Shown: positions 33,036 to 42,462, counted from the first letter of the stretch. The stretch: 64,000 nt of DNA from Acidobacteriota bacterium (GCA_018269055.1 JAFDVI010000012.1:29820-93819); one strand, 5' to 3'. Made by a program: numbers and translations. The notes: generated by a model not told the origin, from the sequence alone.

Positions 33036-35132
33036 ATGACAAATTCTGCGCCGTTCGCGACAAAAGAACCGGTGTGGCAGCGGATATTCCCTAACCACGA
33101 ATGGGCGTTGCTGATGCTGTTGTTTGCCGAATGCCTGTTGTTCAGTGTGATCGGCGAAAACTTCTTTTCGCGCTCGAACGGGTTTGAAATCATTCGCCTG
33201 AGCGTCGAAATCGGATTGCTAGCGCTGGCATTGACACCGGTCATCATCACCGGCGGCATTGATCTTTCCGTCGGTTCAATGATGGGACTGGCGGCAATTT
33301 CCTGTGGCTGGATGTGGAAAGTCGCCGGATTGCCAATCTGGCTCAGCGTAGCGCTGACACTACTGATTGGCTTGCTGGGCGGAGCTCTGAACGCCGTGTT
33401 GATTGCGCGATTTCAGCTTCCGCCGCTGATTATCACGCTGGGCACATTTTCCCTGTTTCGCGGATTGGCCGAAGGCATTACGGGCGGAATCGCCAATTAC
33501 ACAGGCTTTCCCAGTTCTTTCCTCTTTCTAGGGCAAGGATACTGGCTGGGCTTTTTGCCGCCTCAGACATCGATCCTGCTTACGGCGATGATCTTTTATT
33601 TTTTGCTGCTGCATCGAACGATTATCGGTCGCAGCATTTATGCAATCGGTTTTTCCGCCGAAGGCGCGCGCTTTGCCGGAATTCCAGTCGCCAAACGAAT
33701 TGCATTGGCGTACGTGCTTTCCGGTTTGGCCGCCAGTCTTGCCGCCGTCATTTATGTCGCGCATCTAGGCCAGGCGAAATCTGATGCCGGCACAGGTTAT
33801 GAGTTAATGGCCATCACGGCTGTTGTGTTGGGCGGAACTTCAATCTTCGGCGGACGCGGAACGATTTGGGGAACGGCGCTGGGTTTATTCGCCATTGTCA
33901 TTTTGCAAAACGGATTGCGACTGGCAGCGCTACCAACGGAACTGGCTGGCATCCTGACCGGGGCGCTGTTGGTTACGACCATTTGCATTGACCGGATCGT
34001 AGTCCCGCCTTCAGGCGGAAGAGACCGCCTGACTAAAACCATCCCGCCTGAAGGCGGGACTACGAACATTGGGGAATTCGACGTGAAAAACTCTCAAGTT
34101 GCGTTTATCTGTGCTGCGATTCTGGCTGCGGGTTTATTCATCGCTGGCAGCAACTGGCTATTGGTTCGTTCGTTGACGAAACCTTCGTCCGGCAGTTCGG
34201 CGTTGACTGTCGCGCAACCAAACGCCAAACGAACCGTCATCGGCATGATGCCCAAAGCCAAAGGCGACCCGTATTTCGTCAGTTGCCGCAAAGGCGCGGA
34301 AGAAGCGGCCAAAGAACTCGGCGTGGAATTGATTTGGGACGGTCCGACCGATCTTGATCCGGCCAAACAAAATGAAGTCGTCGAAGGTTGGATCACGCGC
34401 AATGTGGATGTCATCGCCGTCAGCGTGGAAAACTCCGCCGCCATTTCCACCGTGCTGCGCAAAGCACGCGAACGCGGAATCAAGGTCATCACCTGGGACG
34501 CCGATTCGCAACCCGACGCGCGCGATTTCTTCATCAACCAGGCGACGCCGCAAGGCATCGGTTACTCACTGATGGATGAAGCCGCGCGCATTTTGAATGG
34601 AAAAGGCGAATTCGCCATCATCACCGCCAGTTTGAGCGCCGCGAATCAGAACGAATGGATCAAACACATCAAAGCGCGTTTGGCGGAAAAGTATCCAGCG
34701 ATTACCCTTGTCGCCATTCAACCCAGCGATGGCGACCGCGACCGTGCATTTCTGGAAACGCAAAACGTGATGAAGGTGCATCCGAACGTGAAATTGATTA
34801 TGGGCATTGCCGCTCCGGCAGTGCCCGGTGCAGCCGAAGCCGTCAAACAATCAGGCCGTCAGGACGTCAAAGTCATCGGCCTTTCAATCCCCAGCCTGTG
34901 CAAACCGTACGTTCACGAAGGCATCATTGAAAGTTTCGTGTTGTGGAATACGGTTGATCTGGGATATCTGACGGTGTTCGCCGGAAATGAGCTGAGCGCC
35001 GGAAGGTTGAAGCTTGGCGACAAGGAATTCAACGCCGGGCGGTTGAAAACGCTGGAAGTGAAAGATCATGACGTGATGCTGGGCGCTCCGTTCATCTTCA
35101 ACAAAACGAATGTGGATCGGTTCGACTTTTAA
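33036..35132 (+). CDS. Fused ABC sugar permease and solute-binding protein
   Basis: A 698-residue protein. Residues 1 to about 320 form a RbsC-like inner-membrane permease with many hydrophobic helices (LALTPVIITGGIDLSVGSMM, PPLIITLGTFSLFRGLAEG, LGGTSIFGGRGTIWGTALG). Residues 321-343 are a translated palindrome (VVPPSGG...IPPEGGTT). From about residue 350 there is a helix (VAFICAAILAAGLFIAG) and then a periplasmic-binding fold similar to rhamnose/AI-2 binding proteins (TVIGMMPKAKGDPYFVSCRK, DVIAVSVENSAAISTVLRKA, VKVITWDADSQ). An in-frame GTG at 34083 could start the binding protein separately. No RbsA-type ATPase gene is adjacent; the next ABC gene is of another class. Confidence 0.88.
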   Translation: MTNSAPFATKEPVWQRIFPNHEWALLMLLFAECLLFSVIGENFFSRSNGFEIIRLSVEIGLLALALTPVIITGGIDLSVGSMMGLAAISCGWMWKVAGLPIWLSVALTLLIGLLGGALNAVLIARFQLPPLIITLGTFSLFRGLAEGITGGIANYTGFPSSFLFLGQGYWLGFLPPQTSILLTAMIFYFLLLHRTIIGRSIYAIGFSAEGARFAGIPVAKRIALAYVLSGLAASLAAVIYVAHLGQAKSDAGTGYELMAITAVVLGGTSIFGGRGTIWGTALGLFAIVILQNGLRLAALPTELAGILTGALLVTTICIDRIVVPPSGGRDRLTKTIPPEGGTTNIGEFDVKNSQVAFICAAILAAGLFIAGSNWLLVRSLTKPSSGSSALTVAQPNAKRTVIGMMPKAKGDPYFVSCRKGAEEAAKELGVELIWDGPTDLDPAKQNEVVEGWITRNVDVIAVSVENSAAISTVLRKARERGIKVITWDADSQPDARDFFINQATPQGIGYSLMDEAARILNGKGEFAIITASLSAANQNEWIKHIKARLAEKYPAITLVAIQPSDGDRDRAFLETQNVMKVHPNVKLIMGIAAPAVPGAAEAVKQSGRQDVKVIGLSIPSLCKPYVHEGIIESFVLWNTVDLGYLTVFAGNELSAGRLKLGDKEFNAGRLKTLEVKDHDVMLGAPFIFNKTNVDRFDF
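33998..34064. repeat. Palindrome at the permease/binding-protein junction
   Basis: CGTAGTCCCGCC at the left and GGCGGGACTACG at the right, with inner hairpins CCGCC-TTCA-GGCGG and CCGCC-TGAA-GGCGG. The inner part equals copy 1 at 3918, but the outer ends read CGTAGTCC rather than GTTCAGAGT. It is in frame and translated. Confidence 0.85.
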
Positions 35133-35150
35133 CCCAAGAAAGGATATTTG

Positions 35151-36155
35151 ATGACGAATACGGCGCCAATAACAAATGCCATCGAAGCCCATGATCTGGT
35201 CAAAACCTACGGCGGAAAGGTGCGTGCCTTGGATGGATTGAGTTTTACGGTTGAAGCCGGAACGATTTTTGGCCTGTTGGGTCCCAATGGCGCGGGCAAA
35301 TCAACGACTATCAAAATTCTGAACACGTTGTCGCGCCCCGATTCCGGCTCGGCTACGGTTGCGGGCTTTAATGTGCTGCGCGAACCGGAACAAGTCCGCC
35401 GCGCCATTGGCTGCGTCGCCCAAAAATCCGGCGTAGACACGGAAGCCACGGGCCGCGAAAACCTGACGCTGCAAGGGAAAATTTATGGGCTACGCGGACA
35501 GGAATTGAAACACCGCGTAGAAGAATTACTCGCCCGATTCAGGTTGGCAGATGCGGCGAACGCCGTCGCGCGAACCTATTCCGGCGGAATGCAGCGCAAA
35601 TTGGACATCGCAATGGGATTGGTTCATCGCCCGCGCGTGCTGTTTCTGGACGAACCTACCACCGGACTTGATCCGGAAGCGCGAGCCGATTTGTGGGAAG
35701 ACATTGCGCGATTGTCACAGGAAGACGGAATTACGGTTTTGCTGACCACGCATTACCTGGAAGAAGCCGATCAATTGGCCAAGCGATTGGCCATTGTGGA
35801 TCACGGTAAATTGGTGGTCGAAGGAGTTCCCAGCCAACTGAAAGGCGAATTGTTTGGCGACGCCATTCACATCGAATTTGCCCAGGCAGAAGCTGAAAGC
35901 AACGTGCGCGAAGCCTTAAGTAAACTGGAAGGCATCAGCGAAATTCACCTCGATGGCCATTCGTTGCATGCGCGTGCCAGCCAGGGCGCGACAGCCGTGC
36001 CGGGCATGCTGGTCGCGTTGGAATCTGCTGGCTTGAAAGTCGCTTCGGTAACCGTCGCCCGGCCTTCGCTGGATGATGTCTACCTTCGCTACACGGGCAA
36101 AACCTTCAGCGAAGCGGAAAAAGCGGACCAACCAGGTTTGAAAGGAACACGATGA
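35151..36155 (+). CDS. DrrA-like ABC exporter ATPase
   Basis: A 334-residue ATPase with Walker A LLGPNGAGKSTTIK, signature YSGGMQRKLD, Walker B VLFLDEPTTGLDPEA and switch His in TTHYLEEAD. The C-terminal roughly 90-residue extension is typical of DrrA (daunorubicin-resistance type) proteins. ATG 35151 follows AAGAAAGGA; an upstream TTG is ignored. It overlaps the permease gene by 4 bp (ATGA), indicating translational coupling. Confidence 0.93.
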   Translation: MTNTAPITNAIEAHDLVKTYGGKVRALDGLSFTVEAGTIFGLLGPNGAGKSTTIKILNTLSRPDSGSATVAGFNVLREPEQVRRAIGCVAQKSGVDTEATGRENLTLQGKIYGLRGQELKHRVEELLARFRLADAANAVARTYSGGMQRKLDIAMGLVHRPRVLFLDEPTTGLDPEARADLWEDIARLSQEDGITVLLTTHYLEEADQLAKRLAIVDHGKLVVEGVPSQLKGELFGDAIHIEFAQAEAESNVREALSKLEGISEIHLDGHSLHARASQGATAVPGMLVALESAGLKVASVTVARPSLDDVYLRYTGKTFSEAEKADQPGLKGTR

Positions 36156-36925
36156 ACTTTATCACTCACTCACTGCTGATGGCGCAGCGATTGTTGCGCA
36201 ACTTGTCGCGCCAACCCTGGTGGATTGTGATTTCACTGGTGCAGCCGATCATCTGGTTGCTGCTGTACGGCCAGTTGTTCAAACGAGTCGTCGAACTGCC
36301 GGGCTTCAATGCAAATTCTTACATCAGCTTCGTCACACCCGGCGTGGTGATTATGTCTGCGCTGTTTGCCGGAGGCTGGAACGGAATGGGCATGATTATG
36401 GAATTGAACCTGGGCGTGATGGATCGGCTGTTGGTTTCGCCGATGAACCGCGCTGCCATCATCACAGGACGAATTATTTCGATGGCGGTGGTCAGCATCG
36501 TGCAATCGCTGATTTTGATCGGACTTGGTTTTCTGACCGGCGCGCGGTTCGCAGGCGGAATCCTGGGCGTGATTGTGCTGTTGCTGTGCGGAATGTTGCT
36601 GGCGGCTCCCTTCGCGGCGCTTTCCAATGCCCTGGCGCTGGCCATTCGCAAACAGGAATCCGTCATCGGCGCATCGAACTTCATTCTGATGCCGTTGACC
36701 TTTCTATCGCCGGTCTTTATGGCTTCCGCTGTGATGCCTGGCTGGATTCGTTCTGTGTCCCGCTATAACCCCGTCAATTGGAGCGTCGAAGCGGCACGGG
36801 CGGCGTTGAACGGAACCACGGATTGGGGGTTTGTGTTGATCAGAATCGTCGGCTTGCTGGTCTTTGCTGTGTTCTGCGCGGCGCTGGCGACGCGGGCGTT
36901 TCGTGCTTATCAACGGTCGGCTTAA
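36152..36925 (+). CDS. DrrB-like ABC-2 transporter permease
   Basis: A 257-residue membrane protein with about six hydrophobic segments (WWIVISLVQPIIWLLLYGQL, SYISFVTPGVVIMSALFAGG, ILGVIVLLLCGMLLAAPFAA). The ABC-2 family segment ASNFILMPLTFLSPVFM is present. It pairs with the preceding ATPase to form an exporter; the substrate (drug, lipid or glycan) is unknown. Confidence 0.92.
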   Translation: MNFITHSLLMAQRLLRNLSRQPWWIVISLVQPIIWLLLYGQLFKRVVELPGFNANSYISFVTPGVVIMSALFAGGWNGMGMIMELNLGVMDRLLVSPMNRAAIITGRIISMAVVSIVQSLILIGLGFLTGARFAGGILGVIVLLLCGMLLAAPFAALSNALALAIRKQESVIGASNFILMPLTFLSPVFMASAVMPGWIRSVSRYNPVNWSVEAARAALNGTTDWGFVLIRIVGLLVFAVFCAALATRAFRAYQRSA

Positions 36926-36932
36926 AGGATGG

Positions 36933-37508
36933 TTATAGCTGCGGCTCCCAAACTTCGCGTAAATCCAACACGAATCCTGGAAGTTCAGGATCAGCAGAAA
37001 CTTCACTGATGTTCTCCAGCTTTTGGACTGCGGCATTTGGGCGATACACGTACACGGCTTTTTCCTCGGGATCAATCAACCAGCCGAGCTGCAAGCCATT
37101 AGCGATGTATTCATCCATTTTGGCTTTTACAGTTTCGAGATCATCGTTCGGAGAACGCAATTCAATGGCGAAGTCCGGGCACAATGGCAAAAATTTCTTT
37201 TTCTCTTCCAGAGTTAGCTGCGCCAATTTCGCTTTACTAACCCACGAAGCATCTGGCGAACGATTGGCCCCATTCGGCAATTTGAATCCCGTGGAAGATT
37301 CAAAGGATTTGCCAGTGCCATTATTCTTTCGCCAGTTACTCAGTTGCCGGATGATTTCATCGTTGCGACTTCCAGTCTCGCCTCCTGTTGGTGGCATAAC
37401 GATCACCTCTCCTTTCGCCGTGCGTTCGAGACGCAAATCCGGATTCTGCCGACAAAGCTCATAAAAAGTGTCTTCGGTTGATCTGAGTTGCGCGCCGTAT
37501 TGACTCAT
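36933..37508 (-). CDS. Uma2 family (DUF820) putative endonuclease
   Basis: A 191-residue PD-(D/E)xK-like protein: LERTAKGEVIVMPPTGGETG, FKLPNGANRSPDASWVSK, the acidic site DFAIELRSPNDDLETVKAKM and GWLIDPEEKAVYVYRP. ATG 37508 follows GGAGG; the frame continues upstream without support. Uma2 proteins are numerous in cyanobacteria and Acidobacteriota, often near mobile DNA; their biological role is not settled. Confidence 0.87.
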   Translation of the reverse strand: MSQYGAQLRSTEDTFYELCRQNPDLRLERTAKGEVIVMPPTGGETGSRNDEIIRQLSNWRKNNGTGKSFESSTGFKLPNGANRSPDASWVSKAKLAQLTLEEKKKFLPLCPDFAIELRSPNDDLETVKAKMDEYIANGLQLGWLIDPEEKAVYVYRPNAAVQKLENISEVSADPELPGFVLDLREVWEPQL

Positions 37509-37549
37509 AAGATTTCCTCCGTTGGCTTGCGATTTTACACGCAACAACT

Positions 37550-38977
37550 TCAGATTTGCAGCCCCAGTGAAACGTGCTTCGTTTCCAGGTAAGCATCCAG
37601 CCCCTCGCTGCCCAGTTCCCTACCCCAACCACTTTGTTTCATTCCGCCAAACGGCGCGTTGCTGGTCGAAGGCACGCCGTCATTGATGCCAATCGTTCCC
37701 GCTTCTAACGCTTCCATCAGCCGAAAGGCGCGATCCAGGTTGCCCGTAAAGGCGTAGGCGCTCAAACCATAAATCGTATTGTTCGCCAACTGGATAGCTT
37801 CTGCTTCAGTATCGAACGGCGTAATGGACGCAACCGGCGCGAAAGTTTCTTCCTGCATACACAGCGCATCTTTCGGAACGTCGGCTAGTACGGTCGGTTC
37901 GATGAAAAAGCCTTTGTCACCTGAACGCTTGCCTCCGCACAACAGGCGAGCGCCTGCCGAGACGGCGTTTTCGATGTGCGCCAGGGCCTTCGCCAAGCCC
38001 ACCTCGTCAATCAACGGGCCAATTTCCACGCCGGCTTCCAAGCCGTTGCCGAATTTCATCGCCTTCATCTTCGCGGTGAACGCTTCCAGGAACGGTTCGT
38101 AAATCGCGCGCTCGACATAAATCCGATTGGCCGCAATACACGATTGACCGGTGTTACGCGTTTTGGCAATCAGCGCGCCTTCGACCACGCGGTTCAAATC
38201 AATGTCGCCAAACACCAGCACAGGGCCGTTTCCGCCGAGTTCCAGCGACAGCGGCTTTACGGTGTTTGCCGCCTCGGCAATCAGCAAGCGACCGACTTCC
38301 GTTGAACCGGTGAAACTGACCTTTCGGCAAAGCGGATTTTCCAAAAACTCCTTGCCGATTTCCGAAGCTTCACCAAGCACAACCTGGAAAACGCCTTTCG
38401 GCAATCCGGCAGCAGCGACGCATTCGGCAAAGGCAATCACGCTCAAGGGAGTCTGTTCTGCCGGTTTCAGAACAAAAGTGTTTCCGGCAGCCAGCGCCGG
38501 AGCCATCTTGCGCACAGCCAGCACCAGCGGAAAATTCCACGGCGTGATTGCCCCGACGACTCCCATCGGCGATTTAATGACCAGATTGCGCTTGCCGTCG
38601 GCTTGATGCGGAACGATGCGGCCATAGGCTCGACGCGCCTCTTCGGCAAACCAGCGCAGATGATCTACCGTCATCGCCACTTCGCCCAAGCTTTGCTGAA
38701 GCGGCTTTCCGTTTTCCAAAGTAATCGTCCGCGCAATGTCCTGTTTGCGGTTTTCCAGTTCGTCGGCGATGACCAGCAGGAAATCCGCGCGAGTTTTAGC
38801 GGGTAGCTTTCGCCAGAACTTAAATGCTTCGTCCGCATCGCTGATTGCTTGAGCAACACGCGACCGGTCAACAGTCGAAACTTGGCCCAATGATTCACCT
38901 GTGGCCGGGTTGATGACTTGTTGAAAAGGATTGGAAACGTGCCAATCGCCGTTGAGATAAAGAGGATAAGTTTTCAT
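37550..38977 (-). CDS. gabD: NAD(P)-dependent succinate-semialdehyde dehydrogenase
   Basis: A 475-residue aldehyde dehydrogenase. It has the cofactor segment ITPWNFPLVLAVRKMAPALA, SFTGSTEVGRLL, the general base Glu in LELGGNGPVLV, the nucleophile Cys in NTGQSCIAANRIYVE, and C-terminal PFGGMKQSGWGRELG. The pattern SLELGGNGP / GQSCIAANR is that of the GabD-type group, which oxidises succinate semialdehyde from GABA breakdown. No gabT gene is adjacent, so exact substrate is inferred. Confidence 0.88.
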   Translation of the reverse strand: MKTYPLYLNGDWHVSNPFQQVINPATGESLGQVSTVDRSRVAQAISDADEAFKFWRKLPAKTRADFLLVIADELENRKQDIARTITLENGKPLQQSLGEVAMTVDHLRWFAEEARRAYGRIVPHQADGKRNLVIKSPMGVVGAITPWNFPLVLAVRKMAPALAAGNTFVLKPAEQTPLSVIAFAECVAAAGLPKGVFQVVLGEASEIGKEFLENPLCRKVSFTGSTEVGRLLIAEAANTVKPLSLELGGNGPVLVFGDIDLNRVVEGALIAKTRNTGQSCIAANRIYVERAIYEPFLEAFTAKMKAMKFGNGLEAGVEIGPLIDEVGLAKALAHIENAVSAGARLLCGGKRSGDKGFFIEPTVLADVPKDALCMQEETFAPVASITPFDTEAEAIQLANNTIYGLSAYAFTGNLDRAFRLMEALEAGTIGINDGVPSTSNAPFGGMKQSGWGRELGSEGLDAYLETKHVSLGLQI

Positions 38978-38998
38978 ACGTCGTGCTAGGAATCGTAA

Positions 38999-39391
38999 TC
39001 ACTCAGGTAGAGCAAAATTGTCGTAATCAATCAGGCCCAATCGCAGATTGCGCAGCCAACCGCGCCGTCCGAGCAGATTGCGCGGCAAGCCGGGATATTT
39101 GGCGAAGTAGACTATGCTTTGAAAAACCAGATGGCCGGTTTGCAACGTGAGCTCGTGACCGAAGGCTTCAAGCGATCCGGTCAGGCTTCCGAGTGTGATC
39201 GGGACGCCTTGCTCAATTGGGATGCCGAGATCAAGGCCATCTTCGTGGCTGAAGAGACAGACGGCTGAGCCAGGGTCTACTTTGGCATCTGTGCGAACAG
39301 TCTTGTCGCCATACGTCAGTATGACAGAGATAGGAATCCCCTCCTCATCGTCTTTGTAACTGAGTTCTTCAGCAAAAGTGAGATGTTTCAT
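38999..39391 (-). CDS. Small retropepsin-like (aspartyl-protease-fold) protein
   Basis: About 130 residues. A short segment DPGSAVCLFSHEDG following a beta-hairpin resembles the D(T/S)GA active-site turn of retropepsin-like proteins, though the exact DTG is replaced by DPG. There is no signal peptide. ATG 39391 lies 5 bp after the stop of the DUF5678-like gene, so the two form a small operon, possibly a two-gene module of regulatory type. Activity is uncertain. Confidence 0.6.
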   Translation of the reverse strand: MKHLTFAEELSYKDDEEGIPISVILTYGDKTVRTDAKVDPGSAVCLFSHEDGLDLGIPIEQGVPITLGSLTGSLEAFGHELTLQTGHLVFQSIVYFAKYPGLPRNLLGRRGWLRNLRLGLIDYDNFALPE

Positions 39392-39396
39392 TGTCT

Positions 39397-39759
39397 TCAA
39401 ATACCAATCGGCAGCGGTTCGTCTGGCGCGGGGATGCGGTAGATGAGCGGCAGTTTTGCGCCATCGGCTTTGACAGCGGCGCTAATTTCCAACCGGTTCG
39501 GACTAGCCGCGACCAAACGGTCGCCGTCAAGAGCCACCCATTGCCCGGCGTACTCGTGACGATGCTCCCTGATCCACTCTCTTTCGCGCGTGTCGTCCAG
39601 CGCCGGCTGGTCGGGCAGCCGTTTATCGCGCGGTGCTTTGGCAGGTTGCGGCGGTTGCTCGGCGCGCCGTTCCTCCAGTAATCGCGCTAGCCTGCTCTGT
39701 TCGACAGACGGTAACTGGTCAATCTGTTGCAGAATGTTTTCCACGGTGATGGTTGACAT
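39397..39759 (-). CDS. DUF5678-like protein
   Basis: A 120-residue protein. The N-terminal part (MSTITVENILQQIDQLPSVE, QSRLARLLEERR) is helical and resembles small antitoxin-like N-termini. The C-terminal part (EREWIREHRHEYAGQWVALD, GDRLVAAS) matches the DUF5678 pattern. ATG 39759 follows AAGGA at a somewhat long distance. It is the first gene of the pair with the retropepsin-like protein. Confidence 0.65.
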   Translation of the reverse strand: MSTITVENILQQIDQLPSVEQSRLARLLEERRAEQPPQPAKAPRDKRLPDQPALDDTREREWIREHRHEYAGQWVALDGDRLVAASPNRLEISAAVKADGAKLPLIYRIPAPDEPLPIGI

Positions 39760-39864
39760 AGCTTGTTTATTCCTTTCGATAACGATCCGACCGGGGAGTG
39801 TAGCGCCCGGTCGGCCCAATTATACAGAGGCGCGGGTCTTCACAGAATGCGGGGTCTCCGCCGC

Positions 39865-42042
39865 TTAAGGGGTCTGCCACTCCAGCGCGTAAATATCCTG
39901 AATCCCCATGTCACGTAGTACCAAAGGGGAATCATCAAGAGCCCAGCCTATCCAGGGGCCGTAATACCCGAAAGCCAGCCGGAGATCCTTGAGAGTGGTT
40001 AATTGCTCAATCTTACGATTATCAATCCTCAAGCGAAACAACGCCCCTGAGTCCATGAAGTAAATGCGCTTCCCGTCCCGTGACCAATGTGGCCAGCCTA
40101 CTCTCGTCGTCGCCAACACACTCCACTTCTCCAAAGCGCGATCGAACAGCATCATCCGCTGCGCGTCGGTTGAGAGGGTGGCGATGTAATGGCCATCCGG
40201 CGACCACCGTGGAGAATACATGCCTTCAGACCCGGGCAGCTTGGTAACCTCCAGAGTGTTCAGATCAATCAGGTGTATGGTCCGCGTGTCCGTAATGCCG
40301 AACACCAGCGTTTTTCCATCTGGCGACCATCCGGGGTCGTGTTCCAGGCGTTCCTCTGCTGTGAGTCGCTGCGGCGCGCCGCCGTCCGCGGACACAATGT
40401 ATATCTTCCAAGGTTTACCAGGAATCACGGCTGAAAACGCAATCCTTTTTCCATCGGGCGACCAGCGCGGTGAGGTGGCCCTGATCGGCAAGAAGCTGAG
40501 CCGAAGCCGCTCCGTGCCATCCACTTTGCTCCGCCACAAATCACCCTCCGGAAAAGTCACGTAGGCCACCCACTCTCCATCCCGGGAAAAATTCAAATGC
40601 TCTGCCGAGACATTCGGGAAATAGCTCTCAAACCTCTGTGTCTTTGCATCGTAACGGGCGAGTTCGCCGCGCCGCTTCACACCAACCACGTAGATCCGGC
40701 GGCCATCCGGGCTTGGAGCCGGATACCAGAAATCCATTGGTCCACTGGTCAACAGCGTCGGTTCGGATTGGGATTGAGAGCCGGCCAGCTCGCGAATTGC
40801 CCAGATGTTGGTTGTCCAGTCTATTGAAGATTGGAAGACGAAATATTTCCCATCCGCCGTCCAATTGCCACAACACAGGGAGGCTGGCGCGTTCCACCCC
40901 GGCAAAAATGGATGGAGATTTCCGCCATCGGCTGACACTTCCCAAAGTGAGGTCGAGAAAGTCTTGGGGTCTTGAATAGCAAAGCGCAACCGGCTCCCAT
41001 CAGGCGACCAACGCGGGCTGTATGGCCTGTTCGCCAGGGTCACAAGCTTGCGGGCTGCGGTCCCATCGCTTTCGACCAGATACAATTCGGAGCCGTAAGC
41101 GTAAACGATCTTTTTTCCATCGGGCGCCCAGGCGGCTCCATGACACAAAATGCCGCCAACGCGCCGGGATGGCCCTCCGTTTACAGGCACAACCCAGAGC
41201 GGCCACTCTCCTGCCAGGTTTGGAGCTTGACTCGCCACGAGCAATTCAGTTCGGTTGGGAGACAAATCCAAGACCAGAGGGGCGGCAAATTCTATTGGAA
41301 TCACAACTGTTTCTCCGCCTGCGATTGAAACCTGAGTGAGGAGCCATTGTTCGCCCACCACTTCTGTGAAATAGAGCTGATTGTCGCCAACAACCAGTGG
41401 GTGGCGAGCGCGAGCATTGTATTGCGGAAAAGTCTTCGGATGACCATCGTTCGTGATCGGGGTGTAACCCAGGACCTTTGGCTGGAGTGACGGCTTCAAA
41501 ATGAAATAAGCGAGTCCCACACCTGTCAGGGTGAGCGATGCTAAAGCTGTGAGCGCGCTGCGCCGATAACGTTTGACTTTGGTTATCAGGTTCGCAGCCT
41601 TCACTGCCGGTTGCGCTGTGCTTAGCTCACCAGCGTTCGATGCTTGCTCACCGATTGCGCTGGCGCTCTGTGATCCGGGCTGCTCCTGGATTGTTGGCTC
41701 CTCACGCTCGTTCACGACCTTCTTCACACTGGCGACAAAACGGTAGCCACGCTTTGGCACAGTCTCGATGTACTTTTGCCCGTTCTCGCCATCGCCCAGC
41801 ACCTTTCGGATGAGCGAGATATTGTAGGAGAGATTGGCCTCCTCGACGAACGTGCCAGGCCAGACCAACTTCAGCAGTTCATCTTTTTCCAACAGACGTC
41901 CGTGATGTTCGACCAACGCTAGCAGCAGATCAAAGGCTTTGGGAGTAAGCGGCACACTCCCGCCATCGCGCAGAAGCAGACGCTCCCCGGCATCCAGCCG
42001 AAATGGGCCGAATTCGTATAAGTGTTTGATTTGTTGGCTCAT
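39865..42042 (-). CDS. CadC-like winged-helix protein with PD40 beta-propeller
   Basis: A 725-residue membrane regulator. Residues about 8-107 are an OmpR/CadC-type winged helix (FGPFRLDAGERLLLRDG, VPLTPKAFDLLLALVEHHG, NLSYNISLIRKVLGDG, YIETVPKRGYRFVA). One transmembrane helix lies at about 165-186 (ALTALASLTLTGVGLAYFIL). The rest is a TolB-type PD40 propeller with repeated SPRWSPDGKRIAFS, APDGKKIVYA and SPDGRRIYVVG units. Such proteins bind DNA in the cytoplasm and probably sense a periplasmic ligand through the propeller. They are very frequent in Acidobacteriota. The target genes are unknown; the adjacent divergent gene at 42463 is one candidate. Confidence 0.9.
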   Translation of the reverse strand: MSQQIKHLYEFGPFRLDAGERLLLRDGGSVPLTPKAFDLLLALVEHHGRLLEKDELLKLVWPGTFVEEANLSYNISLIRKVLGDGENGQKYIETVPKRGYRFVASVKKVVNEREEPTIQEQPGSQSASAIGEQASNAGELSTAQPAVKAANLITKVKRYRRSALTALASLTLTGVGLAYFILKPSLQPKVLGYTPITNDGHPKTFPQYNARARHPLVVGDNQLYFTEVVGEQWLLTQVSIAGGETVVIPIEFAAPLVLDLSPNRTELLVASQAPNLAGEWPLWVVPVNGGPSRRVGGILCHGAAWAPDGKKIVYAYGSELYLVESDGTAARKLVTLANRPYSPRWSPDGSRLRFAIQDPKTFSTSLWEVSADGGNLHPFLPGWNAPASLCCGNWTADGKYFVFQSSIDWTTNIWAIRELAGSQSQSEPTLLTSGPMDFWYPAPSPDGRRIYVVGVKRRGELARYDAKTQRFESYFPNVSAEHLNFSRDGEWVAYVTFPEGDLWRSKVDGTERLRLSFLPIRATSPRWSPDGKRIAFSAVIPGKPWKIYIVSADGGAPQRLTAEERLEHDPGWSPDGKTLVFGITDTRTIHLIDLNTLEVTKLPGSEGMYSPRWSPDGHYIATLSTDAQRMMLFDRALEKWSVLATTRVGWPHWSRDGKRIYFMDSGALFRLRIDNRKIEQLTTLKDLRLAFGYYGPWIGWALDDSPLVLRDMGIQDIYALEWQTP

Positions 42043-42318
42043 AGCTGCTCCAAGAACTCACAAAGAACCCGCCAAGAATTTTCCCAGCCATTCTTTCGAG
42101 TTTCCAAAGGATTGTGTTGCGGCGGTCAGGCTATTGTCCGCCGCGAAGTGAGCCGAATGCTAAATGCATGGTGGACGGCTCATTTTAGGGCTGAGGCGGT
42201 GAATTGAGCAATCAATTCCCGCCTTGCCTCTCACTCAATCCCAAAACTTCGTGACCGATTCGCTACCGCCAGACCGATGGGCGGCTGGGGAGAGGTCTGC
42301 CTTTTTGTAATTGCTCAG

Positions 42319-42429
42319 CCCCTGGGAGCGCAGTGCCTCCGGCCTGCGAGGTCTCTGAGCAAGATCGCTTGGAAAAGAAAAGGACGCGCTGGCGAAGTCC
42401 CGCAGCCTGGAAGGACTGCGCTCCCAGGC
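42319..42429. repeat. Palindromic element in the gap before the M48-like peptidase
   Basis: CTGGGAGCGCAG on the left is repeated inverted as CTGCGCTCCCAG on the right, with a smaller CCTGCGAGG / GCAGCCTGG region inside. It lies in the 420-bp gap 42043-42462, which otherwise shows no gene. Confidence 0.75.
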
Positions 42430-42462
42430 TAAACCGCTACGTCTTTTTTCAAAGGAGCAGCC

